From contig CAMVRW010000007.1 in the NCBI GenBank assembly GCA_947169985.1, positions 1 to 22,466 of the forward strand: a DNA stretch of 22,466 nucleotides. The letters run 5' to 3'. Both the position numbers and the translations under genes were made by a program. Origin of the DNA: an uncultured Butyrivibrio sp. Lineage in GTDB: Bacteria; Bacillota; Clostridia; Lachnospirales; Lachnospiraceae. The notes beneath the pieces are model-generated. The model was not told the DNA's origin and made no database searches. It worked only from the letters and a program-made list of their open reading frames with translations. Of the stretch, positions 1 through 7,702 are shown piece by piece; within the stretch, counting starts at the first letter, position 1; every line of letters begins with the position of its first letter.

Positions 1-1
1 T

Positions 2-55
2 TGCATTGGGTGCCCAATGGCAGGAAATTGTCACAAGGCAGGAAACTGCCACTAA
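2..55 (+). CDS. C-terminal end of an upstream Cys/His-rich protein (partial)
   Basis: The gene begins before the window. In this frame the last residues read CIGCPMAGNCHKAGNCH followed by TAA, with the AGNCH unit repeated. The stop lies 30 bases before a strong terminator, as expected for a gene end. Four Cys and two His in 17 residues suggest a metal-binding or redox tail. Small FeoB-associated Cys-rich membrane proteins have tails of this general style, but the fragment is too short to assign. A competing frame runs to a TAA at 64-66 and has no comparable pattern. Confidence 0.4.
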   Translation, partial: CIGCPMAGNCHKAGNCH

Positions 56-84
56 GCAGTACATAAATAGCAATTCACGACAGA

Positions 85-114
85 AATCGACCGTTAACGC
101 ACGGTCGATTTTTT
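85..114 (+). terminator. Rho-independent terminator of the upstream gene
   Basis: A perfect 10-bp stem (AATCGACCGT at 85-94 with ACGGTCGATT at 101-110) encloses a six-base loop and runs into a T tract at 109-114. It closes the unit that ends at 55, so the secreted-protein gene at 314 should have its own promoter. Confidence 0.85.
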
Positions 115-149
115 GCGGATAGTGATGCATACGGGGTTTCTATGATATA

Positions 150-310
150 TATTTGTTGAAGACCATCTCAACTGAATTGCCAATGACCCCGCCTCATATT
201 ACGATAGAAAACTATTGATGGGTGAAAGCCTTGAATTTAAGGCGGGCATAAGCTATGATTTTTATGGACGCTTTTTAGTCCAGTGTGGGATGAAAGTATT
301 GTAAGGAGGG
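150..310 (+). promoter_or_regulatory. Leader region with alternative pairing possibilities
   Basis: No annotated gene fills 115-313. CCCGCCT (188-194) can pair with AGGCGGG (240-246), while the local hairpin GCCTT/AAGGC (228-232 with 239-243) uses part of the same strand, so the two are mutually exclusive. Other short hairpins are 202-207 with 212-217 (AAAA loop) and TGGAC/GTCCA (265-269 with 278-282). A -10-like TATGAT lies at 141-146 without a clear -35 box. I could not match this to a known riboswitch class. The stretch can also be read as a short coding frame (next entry), which would explain some of its order. Confidence 0.25.
218..304 (+). CDS. Tiny open frame (28 aa) ending in the next gene's ribosome site
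   Basis: ATG at 218 to TAA at 302-304 encodes a peptide ending in DFYGRFLVQCGMKVL. The frame stays open upstream to about 176 (residues such as NDPASYYDRKLL), and the residue pattern looks protein-like. I see no ribosome site before 218. The stop overlaps the AAGGAGG that serves the 314 gene. It may be a leader peptide, the remnant of a decayed gene, or chance. No family is recognised. Confidence 0.25.
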   Translation: MGESLEFKAGISYDFYGRFLVQCGMKVL

Positions 311-313
311 CGC

Positions 314-1849
314 ATGAAAATGCAAAGAAAAACGATAGCTAGACTAGTTTCAACTGTAGTCGCTATTCCGTTAGCGATTACCACATTATCTACCACAGCG
401 CTGGCAGATGATCCAACCCAGGTAACTTCCTGGACCCCGGCCGACGAAAATGTTGATAGCGTCGGAGCAACCGCACCTGGTGAGATTGTAACTTATACGG
501 GTGATGTTACCACTAGCGATGAAACTGCAGTCACCGCCTCAAACGGAGGAGGGGTAAATGTTATTGGTAATGTATCGGAATCAGTTAGCTCCATGGGAAA
601 TGGAGCCCCTATCATATCAGTAGACAATGGATCTGTAAACATCGCAGGCAGTGTACTGATCCCGGAGTCCAGCCCAATAAGAAATGCGACGGCAGTAGAA
701 TTCAGAGGCAATTCATCTGTTAATATTTCCTATCCTGACAGTGTCATTCAAGGCGGCACAGAAGTAGTGGCTATTTATCTGGATTCAGACACTCATAACG
801 GAAGCTTTACTGCTAACTCTTCTATCGAAGCTCATGGCTCATCAATTGTAATACATGCAGCAAATGGTGTCTCCGGAATTGATGAAACAAATATTGAGGA
901 TTATCTTCCTCAGATCAATGTTTACAAAATAAGCGGAGATGCTAATCCTGGTGTATATGTATATGGCGACGAATTTGGAGTAACTGACTATGATACGGAA
1001 CTTGTTATGCAGGATAAAGTACTCCACAGCATAAACTATATCGTCCACCAGGATCCTCTTATCGTTGTAGATGCCAATAATCCATCCACAGGAAATGCCA
1101 CCATTATTGATAGCATTCGGTCACTTACTACCAAATATGTTTCTCCATCAGAACTTGCATCTAATCCTAACGCAGGTTTCCTGGCATTCCTGAATAGCGA
1201 TTATGATCTTCAGGTAGAAAACAATACAAACAATGCGATCGCTCTTGTTACACCACTTGATACTGTAAGATCAGACGGATCAAAGGTTTACAGAGTTGTT
1301 CTTACAAGTACATATGGCGGCCTTACCCTTAAGGCTATAAGGAAGCAGATTGCTGAGGCTACCGGTGTTTCAGAGTCACAGGTTTCATTAGTAGTAGAAA
1401 CTCCTTCATCTCAGAACTCTGATCCTGCTCCTTCAGCTCCATCAGAGATTCCATCCGGTGCTGTTGTAGTATCAACACCTGCTGCAGGTACTCCTGCCGC
1501 TGCACCAGCTGTTTCCGGAGCAGAAGCTCCTTCAAGAGCAGTTTCACTGAACATCACAAAGCTCACACCTGTTCAGTACCAGAACGCAATCGTAGAGAAC
1601 GTTGCTTCTACTCCTGCAGGCACAACCTTCAGAGTAACAACAGACCGTATTGCCTGCTTCGACCGCAAGATCATCAGCGCATTCCAGGCTAATCCCAATG
1701 TCAGCGTGGAAGTTCTCTTCCCATTTGGCAACCAGATGCTCAGGGTCGTTATCCCAAGAGGTTACGATGTTACAAAGCTTCTGGACGAGAAGGGCTACTG
1801 CGGATTCTTAAGACTTGCATCAATCCTTGGTGCTGAGGCAGTTCGTTGA
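314..1849 (+). CDS. Secreted beta-repeat surface protein with Lachnospiraceae-type C-terminal domain
   Basis: A protein of about 510 residues. The N-terminus has a basic start, a hydrophobic core and an ALA|DD signal-peptidase I site near residue 31. Residues about 35-260 are Gly/Ser/Asn/Val-rich with repeated short strands of the type SVNIxGxV, suggesting a beta-helix or beta-solenoid adhesin-like fold. Residues about 365-405 form a Pro/Ala/Ser linker. The last 100 or so residues (CFDRK, LFPFGNQMLRVVIPRG, LLDEKGYCGF) form a separate domain that I associate with secreted Lachnospiraceae proteins; I know no assigned function for it. There is no LPXTG or membrane anchor, so attachment is unexplained. 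Start choice: AAGGAGG at 303-309 lies 4 bases from ATG 314 and 10 bases from the in-frame ATG 320, and either is possible. A terminator follows at 1871. Confidence 0.8.
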   Translation: MKMQRKTIARLVSTVVAIPLAITTLSTTALADDPTQVTSWTPADENVDSVGATAPGEIVTYTGDVTTSDETAVTASNGGGVNVIGNVSESVSSMGNGAPIISVDNGSVNIAGSVLIPESSPIRNATAVEFRGNSSVNISYPDSVIQGGTEVVAIYLDSDTHNGSFTANSSIEAHGSSIVIHAANGVSGIDETNIEDYLPQINVYKISGDANPGVYVYGDEFGVTDYDTELVMQDKVLHSINYIVHQDPLIVVDANNPSTGNATIIDSIRSLTTKYVSPSELASNPNAGFLAFLNSDYDLQVENNTNNAIALVTPLDTVRSDGSKVYRVVLTSTYGGLTLKAIRKQIAEATGVSESQVSLVVETPSSQNSDPAPSAPSEIPSGAVVVSTPAAGTPAAAPAVSGAEAPSRAVSLNITKLTPVQYQNAIVENVASTPAGTTFRVTTDRIACFDRKIISAFQANPNVSVEVLFPFGNQMLRVVIPRGYDVTKLLDEKGYCGFLRLASILGAEAVR

Positions 1850-1870
1850 TAAAAACTCCAATATAACCAA

Positions 1871-1902
1871 TCAGGGCTGGGTCTTTTGACTCAGCCCTTT
1901 TA
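1871..1902 (+). terminator. Rho-independent terminator after the secreted protein
   Basis: AGGGCTGGGTC (1873-1883) pairs with GACTCAGCCCT (1888-1898), an 11-bp stem with one G-T wobble. It has a TTTT loop and a short T run at 1898-1901. It sits 24 bases after the stop at 1849 and separates this gene from the acetyltransferase. Confidence 0.85.
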
Positions 1903-1957
1903 TATGCCGGGAATTTGTATTATCATAGTCTGCATAAATAATAGCAGGAGAAAAGCC

Positions 1958-2518
1958 ATGCCATCACAGGAGTATAAAATTAGGACAGCAACGCCTGAGG
2001 ACGCAGCTGCCCTTTTGAAAATCTACGATTATTACGTGCGGGAGACCGCCATTACTTTTGAATACGATACACCTTCAGTGGAAGAGTTTGAAGGTCGTAT
2101 GCGCAGGGTTCTTGAGCGTTTTCCATACCTTGTTATCGAACAGGGAAAAGAGATACTGGGATACGCCTACGCAAGTCCCTTCCACGAAAGGGCTGCCTAT
2201 CAGTGGTGCGTAGAGATGAGCATCTATTTAAAGAAAGACGCCCGTGGAAACGGCCTTGGTCCTATGTTATACACCGAACTGGAAAACCGCCTCAAAGTCC
2301 AGGGCATCTTAAACTTCTACGCCTGCATTGGTTACCCTGACGTTGAAGATGAGCATCTCACCTTTGCCAGCGTCCGCTTCCACGAAAAGATGGGTTACAC
2401 CCTCATCGGTAAATTCAGCAGATGCGGCTACAAATTCGACAGGTGGTACAACATGGTCTGGATGGAAAAGCTTGAGCCACTCCCCAAAGGCCACTTGGCA
2501 CCTATATTGCCGAACTGA
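1958..2518 (+). CDS. GNAT N-acetyltransferase, phosphinothricin acetyltransferase-like
   Basis: A 186-residue GNAT-family enzyme that would transfer acetyl from acetyl-CoA to an amine in the cytoplasm. The N-terminus IRTATPEDAAALLKIY, the segment TAITFEYDTPS, and the acetyl-CoA loop ARGNGLG (about residues 95-101) match the Pat/Bar-like subgroup, as do the later FHEKMGY and WYNMVWMEK. Members of this subgroup acetylate phosphinothricin or methionine sulfoximine, or have unknown amine substrates; the natural substrate is not shown here. ATG 1958 is chosen because CAGGAG (1945-1950) precedes it by 7 bases. The open frame extends back to a TTG at 1886, but that lies inside the terminator. The last 17 bases overlap the convergent gene's end, and no terminator lies between them. 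Confidence 0.85.
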   Translation: MPSQEYKIRTATPEDAAALLKIYDYYVRETAITFEYDTPSVEEFEGRMRRVLERFPYLVIEQGKEILGYAYASPFHERAAYQWCVEMSIYLKKDARGNGLGPMLYTELENRLKVQGILNFYACIGYPDVEDEHLTFASVRFHEKMGYTLIGKFSRCGYKFDRWYNMVWMEKLEPLPKGHLAPILPN

Positions 2519-3041
2519 GGATTGCTTCCACATCGGCGCCTATAATATCAAGGCCCGTAGCTTTGATGAGTTCCACATCATCTATACCGTAGAAGTTTTG
2601 GGCGAGGGCTTTGATATAACCGAACCCAAACTCTTCAGGCACGTAGCTTCCGCCTGCAGTCATGACGTAGTACAGCTTTTTGGCTTTGCACAGACCTTTA
2701 GGGAAACCTTCCGGAGTATATTCAAAGGTCACTCCCAGAACATTTATGACTTCTATGTATTGCTTCAGCTTCGCGGGAAAAGACAGATCCCAGTACGGAG
2801 CAGCTATCACAATGGTGTCCGCCTTGGCGAACTGTCTTGCCAGAGCAAACATCTCATCATCAAAGGCCCCTTGAGCTATCAGACCATCTCTCTTTTCCAA
2901 ATATCCCTCATCTGTCACAGGAAAAGAAATATCTTCCAACCTTACAGTTTCCACTTCACCATCAAGCTTTGCTAAAAGAGCTTTTGCCAGTCTCTTCGTT
3001 CTTGACTGGGCTCTGACACATGCATCAATAAAAAGAATCAT
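2502..3041 (-). CDS. Flavodoxin-like-fold NAD(P)H-dependent oxidoreductase
   Basis: A 179-residue protein of the PF02525-type flavodoxin-like family (azoreductase/quinone-reductase relatives) that would use FMN with NAD(P)H to reduce quinones or other aromatic electron acceptors. The N-terminal strand MILFIDACVR, followed by SRTKRLAKAL, is the phosphate-binding region. APYWDLSFPAKLKQYIE (residues 81-97) is the typical FMN/dimer segment, and YYVMTAGGSY (124-133) follows. The start is ATG at 3041 with GGAAAGGGG just upstream; a GTG five codons earlier overlaps that ribosome site and is less likely. It lies 45 bases after the second permease on the same strand, so it may be the last gene of the peptidase-ABC operon. 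It overlaps the acetyltransferase end by 17 bases. Confidence 0.8.
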   Translation of the reverse strand: MILFIDACVRAQSRTKRLAKALLAKLDGEVETVRLEDISFPVTDEGYLEKRDGLIAQGAFDDEMFALARQFAKADTIVIAAPYWDLSFPAKLKQYIEVINVLGVTFEYTPEGFPKGLCKAKKLYYVMTAGGSYVPEEFGFGYIKALAQNFYGIDDVELIKATGLDIIGADVEAILSSAI

Positions 3042-3086
3042 AGGTCCCCTTTCCACGATGTTTGTACATTATTCGGGTGGCATCGA

Positions 3087-3839
3087 TCAGAATTCCAGCT
3101 CCTTCTTTCTGAAGATCAGGATTGAGATCACCAGCATAGCCAGGATGTAGATCACGATAGCTGGTAGTATCATCAGGAATGCGCTGGCTATATCTCCCAT
3201 GATGAAATCTGAATAAGCAGATGCGATCATTCCCTGAATATACCAGGTCTCAATTCGCATTCTCTTGAGCATGGGGCTGAACAGGGTCGCAAGTCTGAAT
3301 GCTATGGGAACAATAAGTTCAAAGGCAAGGTAGGCAAACAGGCCAATAGCTGCATTTTCTGACAGAAAATAGAAAATAGCTGCGATAGTCACATAGGCAA
3401 TCTCCTCAATCAGCATAGAGATGAAGAGACATACCATGAACTTGCTCTCGGTAGCATTTAAGGTAATACCAAAGGCAACCTTTAGGATTGCTATATAGAT
3501 GACTGACAGAATGAGCATTTCCAGAATAAGGAACAGTGCATCCAGGAATTTTGAAATAACAAATTTATCCCTGGAAATCCCGCGTCCTATAACACCTATC
3601 ATTGCCATGGATTTAAACTCGTCTCCATAAACTCCAAGCAGGGCTGAAAAGCCGATGACCAGATCTACAAATCCAAGGTTCTGACTAATATGTTTTACGT
3701 AAAAGAAATTTCGGTCAGGGCTGTCACCTATTCCCTTAGCCAGGGATACTGCAAGGTAGACCCAGGAAGCTACCAGTAGCAGCCAGGGGACGATCTTTGA
3801 CATGATCCTTCTCATGTCAGCTTCAAGCAATTTTCTCAT
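3087..3839 (-). CDS. ABC transporter permease (ABC-2 type), second paralog
   Basis: A 250-residue integral membrane protein with about six hydrophobic segments (roughly residues 15-33, 52-70, 102-126, 134-159, 163-187, 224-248). It is paralogous to the permease just upstream: both start with M-x-L-x-x-ADxxRII-like residues, have a YxDE(I/F)KSxxMIxVIGxG(I/M)SR cytoplasmic segment, and end in F-x-(R/K)KE-(L/M)-(E/D)-(F/L). Its ATG lies within the last 4 bases of that gene, so the two are translationally coupled and probably form a heterodimeric membrane unit driven by the ATPase at 4546. Peptide or lantibiotic-immunity exporters (LanFEG, BcrAB style) have this architecture. The substrate is not readable from the sequence. 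Confidence 0.8.
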   Translation of the reverse strand: MRKLLEADMRRIMSKIVPWLLLVASWVYLAVSLAKGIGDSPDRNFFYVKHISQNLGFVDLVIGFSALLGVYGDEFKSMAMIGVIGRGISRDKFVISKFLDALFLILEMLILSVIYIAILKVAFGITLNATESKFMVCLFISMLIEEIAYVTIAAIFYFLSENAAIGLFAYLAFELIVPIAFRLATLFSPMLKRMRIETWYIQGMIASAYSDFIMGDIASAFLMILPAIVIYILAMLVISILIFRKKELEF

Positions 3840-4549
3840 AGATCCATCTCCTTTCTGTCAAAGGTAAGCACATTGACAACAATAACTATCAGCAGATAGA
3901 ACAGAGCCACGATGAGACTTCCGCCCACATTTCCTGCCTGGAACTGGGCAAAGGAGTCATCCAAAAGACCTATGTAGCTTAAGTCATATACTGGAAGCTT
4001 TGTGGACTCCTGAAGCTTTTGAAGAATCCCCTGTGCAGTAACACCTACCACGATCATTACCAGCATTCCTCCTGAGGAACTCATTGTAAGGAACAGAACG
4101 AGAGAAGCCAGGGCAATTATTCCGATTCCGCGGATGATGCAGAATACGCAGAACAGCAGTAAGAAAGCATTCTGAGTTGGAGTGATGGGAAGCTCCATGA
4201 TACTATTCTTCAAAAGAGCTGTCAGAAACAGGATCGCATATGTGCCACACAGAAGTATAAAGCTGTCTCTGAGTTTTGATCTTACAATACTTTTTCTGGA
4301 CATGCCCATTCCGATGACGCTGATCATAATGCCGCTCTTTATCTCATCTGTATACACGGACAGATAGATTGGTATAAGTACAAAGGTAAGACCGAATGAA
4401 TTAAAGAATAACTTGTAAAAATCCATGTGCTCCGCAGCAGTGGAAGCGGGCCTTTTAAAGAGCACGATCAGAGCCATTATAATAACAACTACGTACAGAC
4501 TGGGCTTTGCAATTATTCTTTTTAAATCAGCACGCACTAGTCTATTCAT
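3836..4549 (-). CDS. ABC transporter permease (ABC-2 type), first paralog
   Basis: A 237-residue membrane protein with about six hydrophobic spans, for example SLYVVVIIMALIVLF near residue 17, LTFVLIPIYLSVY near 54, a long stretch from about 130 to 175, and a final span ending in VNVLTFDRKEMDL. It overlaps the ATPase stop and the next permease start by 4 bases each, which argues for coupled translation and fixed stoichiometry. The conserved SGIMISVIGMGMSRKSIV segment is shared with its neighbour and resembles the coupling region of ABC-2 exporters that handle peptides or antibiotics. Nothing in the protein fixes the substrate. Confidence 0.8.
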   Translation of the reverse strand: MNRLVRADLKRIIAKPSLYVVVIIMALIVLFKRPASTAAEHMDFYKLFFNSFGLTFVLIPIYLSVYTDEIKSGIMISVIGMGMSRKSIVRSKLRDSFILLCGTYAILFLTALLKNSIMELPITPTQNAFLLLFCVFCIIRGIGIIALASLVLFLTMSSSGGMLVMIVVGVTAQGILQKLQESTKLPVYDLSYIGLLDDSFAQFQAGNVGGSLIVALFYLLIVIVVNVLTFDRKEMDL

Positions 4550-5367
4550 TGATTTGAACCTCCGATCAGACGGAAATAGAAATCCTCGAGGGAAGATTTC
4601 TCAACAACCTCACGCATAACCTTTATTCCGTTTTCTTCAAGAACTTTTTTTGCCCTCTCAACATCCTCAACTGCGATCTCAACTGCAGGCTGATTCTCCT
4701 GAAGATCCTGCTGGGTGATCTCTTTTACCACATAACCTTCATTGACGATGCCAAAACGGTCAGCTGTGTGTTCCAGCTCACCCAGAATATGTGAAGATAC
4801 AATGACAGTCATGCCATTTTCATCACGGAGCTTTTTTATAAGATTACGAACATCGGCAATACCCTGGGGATCAAGACCGTTTGTGGGCTCATCCAGGATA
4901 AGGATCTCAGGATTTCCTAAAATTGCATTGGCGATGCCAAGTCTTTGCTGCATACCAAGGGAGAAGGATTTAACGGGCTTTTTGACACCCTTAAGTCCCA
5001 CGATCTCCAGAACTCTTGCAATCTCAGCTTTGCGCTCTTTTCTGGGAATTCCCTTTATGGTGGCGAAATACTGAAGGTTCTTTTCTGCAGTCAGATATGA
5101 ATAGAATCTGCAGCCAACAAAGAATCCAATCTTGCTTCTGTTCTTATAGAGCTCCTTCTTTGTGGCAGAGCCAGTTATGGAGACATCTCCGGAATTGACT
5201 TCGGAAAGACCCAGGATCATCTTAAAGATGGTTGTCTTACCTGCACCGTTTCTGCCCACCAGACCATAGATATCTCCCTTGTTCACCTGCATGTTAACAT
5301 TCTTTAACACTTCGTGTTTGCCGTATGATTTATTTACATTTTCAAGCTTGATTACCGCTTCACTCAT
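4546..5367 (-). CDS. ABC transporter ATP-binding protein (BcrA/CcmA-like)
   Basis: A 273-residue ATPase that powers the two downstream permeases. Walker A GRNGAGKTT (38-46), signature SLGMQ (136-140), Walker B ILILDEPTNGLDP (155-167) and the switch His (SSH, 193) are all present. Residues about 220-273 form a C-terminal extension with EVVEKSSLEDFYFRLIGG, typical of drug and bacteriocin-immunity ATPases. Oddity: the Q-loop region reads IGFFVGCRFYSYLTAEKN, where relatives usually have a Gln or Glu at or near the G-C pair (85-86). The start is ATG 5367, with AGGAGG 9 bases upstream. It follows the peptidase by 17 bases and overlaps the first permease by 4. Confidence 0.9.
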   Translation of the reverse strand: MSEAVIKLENVNKSYGKHEVLKNVNMQVNKGDIYGLVGRNGAGKTTIFKMILGLSEVNSGDVSITGSATKKELYKNRSKIGFFVGCRFYSYLTAEKNLQYFATIKGIPRKERKAEIARVLEIVGLKGVKKPVKSFSLGMQQRLGIANAILGNPEILILDEPTNGLDPQGIADVRNLIKKLRDENGMTVIVSSHILGELEHTADRFGIVNEGYVVKEITQQDLQENQPAVEIAVEDVERAKKVLEENGIKVMREVVEKSSLEDFYFRLIGGSNQ

Positions 5368-5384
5368 ATACACTTTCCTCCTTA

Positions 5385-7484
5385 TCACCAAACTTTGATC
5401 CGCTTGTCGGGAGCCAGATACATTCCATCCCCCTCCTGTATTCCGTAGGTTTCATAGAATTCGTCAAACTGTTGGAGTCCTACGTTTGCTCTGTAGAAGG
5501 CCAGTGGATGTACATCGCCTAAGAGCATTTTTTCGTATTCCAGAGGAACGTTACATCTCCACAGCCTTGCAAAGGACCTGAAGTACAGGTCGTAATCAAA
5601 GCCATTTATCTTGGAGGCCAGATAAAGAGTGATCCTAAGTCCTCCCATGTCCGCTGTCGCTTCGCCGTTAACGGTAGAACCGCCATATAGTCCGGCGCCG
5701 GCAAATGGTGTCTTGGTTGTATAATAGGCAGCAACCTTATCATTCTTGTCATTGAAGGCTGACATGTCTTTGTAGGGAAGCCACTGTTTTCTCTTTCCAT
5801 CTTTGTCAAACTGGGTTCCGCTCTTGTCAAATCCGTGAGTAAGCTCATGTCCGACGATGGCGCCAAGACCTGCCAGTTTCTCCTCATAGGCCATATCCGG
5901 AGAGTAGGCAACAGGCTCACAGATTCCGGCACAGATGTAAATGCCGTTTGTGGCGCCGCTATAGAAAGCATTGGTCATTGTCGTTGACTGGCCGCTGTCC
6001 ACAGGATCCCAGTAATCTCTGTTGAATTTTTGGGCCGATAGAAATGCGTTATGATACATGCCGTACCTTTTGGCGGCAAAGTATGCATCAAGGAATGACC
6101 CTCCTTCTTCCTTGGATTTAAAGGGGGACTTGCTGTAATCCAGAACTTCAAAGTTCTGATATGCAATATGTATCTTTACGTTATCAAGCTTCTCGACGCA
6201 AAGAGCCTTGCCTTCGTCGGAGAGCCACTCTTCCTGTGAAAAGATATCTCTAAGTCCTGCAATGATGTCCTTGGTTATGCTGTTTAGCTCACCGGTTATA
6301 CTGTCGTCAAAGTAGTTCTCAACATAGACCTTGTTTAGTGCACCAAGCATTGGTGTACCGCCAATGTACTGCTCAAACTGAAGCTCATCCTCGATCTGCT
6401 CCGGAGTCTTTCCTGTGTCCAGCCGCTTATTTGCTCTGGAAATGGAAAAGTTATAGTAGGCATCGTAGGTCTCTCTGTCCAGATAATATCCGCTCTGGAG
6501 ACAGTAGTTAACGATGAGGTAATCCTTCATATTCTCCAGATAAGAAGCCTTGCAGAGTTTACTTAGGTTTTTTGCAAAACGAGGGCTCATAACAAGATAT
6601 TCAGTATCAGTAAATCCCCAGGAATTAAGGATATCATCCAGAGGAAAAGAGCCTGAGTAGCCGACTACTGTTTCCCTGTCCTTGGCAAAGGTTTCCAGTG
6701 TATCAAAGTCAATACCTTCTGTGGCAAGAGATAGCTTTTTCTCCCACATAAGGCAGTTCTTGAACATCTTCCTGGCTTCATCTTCAGAGTATCCCGCCTT
6801 TTGAAGTATATATACAGCCCTGTTTGATGTCTGCTCATATATCTCCAGTCCCTCTGCAGTGCCCAGATCAGTATAATGGGGATTCCCTTGGCCATCCAGC
6901 ATTGAAAGTTCCGGTAGATCGATCATTGTGAGATTGATATCCGGGAATTTTTCTGTATGATAATTGGTCATGACCTGCACTGCTATAGGAGCCAGCGCCA
7001 TGGGGTTTCTTTCAAGATCACCAAAAAAGGCATAGAGCTCCTCCATGCTGCTGATGGACTCAATATCCTGGATATAAGGCTTTAAAGGCTCTATTCCCTG
7101 ACTGTTACGATAGTCCCAGTCTGAAGAAAGACCGTAGTACTTCCGCAGTACTGCTGCCTCTTCTCCAGGTATGGACTCGTCTGTTACAGACTTTTTCATT
7201 TTGGCAATAACTTCTCTTTCTATATCCTGCAACGGGGCGCTGTACTGATTCCCCAACTGGAGCTTCCACTCCTTGTTTGATGCAGCTGCAAAATCATCCT
7301 GAAGCCGTATTTCTTTGTCTGCCGATACGGTGTCAAAAAGGTCAGAATCTATCCATGGCCCGGTGAATTCCAGGGGATCCTTTGTGGCAATACTGACAGT
7401 TCCGCCTCCGACTTCCGAAGAGCAGGCAGTTACCGATATGGCCAGTATGATCGCCAGCATCGCAGCTATCTTGTTCTTCATCAT
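5385..7484 (-). CDS. M13-family (PepO/neprilysin-like) zinc metallopeptidase lipoprotein
   Basis: A 699-residue, full-length M13 endopeptidase that should cleave oligopeptides outside the membrane. The N-terminus is a lipoprotein signal with lipobox VTAC around residue 21, then a short polar tether. HELTH (546-550) supplies two zinc ligands and the catalytic Glu. NGEATADMGG supplies the third zinc ligand Glu (608) and the supporting Asp (612), at the spacing usual for neprilysin relatives. The protein ends in RIKVW, the aromatic end typical of M13. It is first in a run with an ABC exporter (17-base gap to the ATPase). AGGAGG at 7496-7501 precedes ATG 7484 by 11 bases. Surface M13 enzymes are often digestive or virulence-type peptidases; pairing with an exporter suggests peptide handling or defence, which is inference. 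Confidence 0.9.
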   Translation of the reverse strand: MMKNKIAAMLAIILAISVTACSSEVGGGTVSIATKDPLEFTGPWIDSDLFDTVSADKEIRLQDDFAAASNKEWKLQLGNQYSAPLQDIEREVIAKMKKSVTDESIPGEEAAVLRKYYGLSSDWDYRNSQGIEPLKPYIQDIESISSMEELYAFFGDLERNPMALAPIAVQVMTNYHTEKFPDINLTMIDLPELSMLDGQGNPHYTDLGTAEGLEIYEQTSNRAVYILQKAGYSEDEARKMFKNCLMWEKKLSLATEGIDFDTLETFAKDRETVVGYSGSFPLDDILNSWGFTDTEYLVMSPRFAKNLSKLCKASYLENMKDYLIVNYCLQSGYYLDRETYDAYYNFSISRANKRLDTGKTPEQIEDELQFEQYIGGTPMLGALNKVYVENYFDDSITGELNSITKDIIAGLRDIFSQEEWLSDEGKALCVEKLDNVKIHIAYQNFEVLDYSKSPFKSKEEGGSFLDAYFAAKRYGMYHNAFLSAQKFNRDYWDPVDSGQSTTMTNAFYSGATNGIYICAGICEPVAYSPDMAYEEKLAGLGAIVGHELTHGFDKSGTQFDKDGKRKQWLPYKDMSAFNDKNDKVAAYYTTKTPFAGAGLYGGSTVNGEATADMGGLRITLYLASKINGFDYDLYFRSFARLWRCNVPLEYEKMLLGDVHPLAFYRANVGLQQFDEFYETYGIQEGDGMYLAPDKRIKVW

Positions 7485-7641
7485 CTACTACTGTTCCTCC
7501 TCATACTTTTTTAAACAGTTAATGTGCGAAATGAATGATTTTTTCATACAATTTCCGACATTACCATTATGTCATAGTGAAGTGATATAAATAATAAAGT
7601 AGATATTAATAAACAATAAAAAAAATATGCATCCGTCAGAA

Positions 7642-7672
7642 GCGCATTTTTGCGCATTATAAGTGGTATAAT
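7642..7672 (+). promoter_or_regulatory. Extended -10 promoter of the diguanylate cyclase with an upstream inverted repeat
   Basis: The 218-base space between the divergent peptidase and cyclase genes is AT-rich. On the plus strand, TG-G-TATAAT (7664-7672) is a perfect extended -10 box with no good -35 box. GCGCA (7642-7646) and TGCGC (7651-7655) form an inverted repeat just upstream, where an activator or repressor could bind. No convincing minus-strand promoter for the peptidase operon was picked out by eye. Confidence 0.55.
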
Positions 7673-7702
7673 TTTTTTGGAGGAAAGGCAAAGGATGATT
7701 CC

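Noticed and set aside
150..310. c-di-GMP (GEMM-type) riboswitch before the secreted protein
   Set aside because: GGTGAAAGCC and a distal hairpin looked suggestive beside c-di-GMP genes, but the conserved core elements of GEMM-I and class II could not be placed by eye.
2328..2975. Plus-strand open frame of 215 codons across the acetyltransferase and oxidoreductase
   Set aside because: It is out of frame with the acetyltransferase and antisense to the oxidoreductase, both of which have clear family motifs; its own product is unrecognisable.
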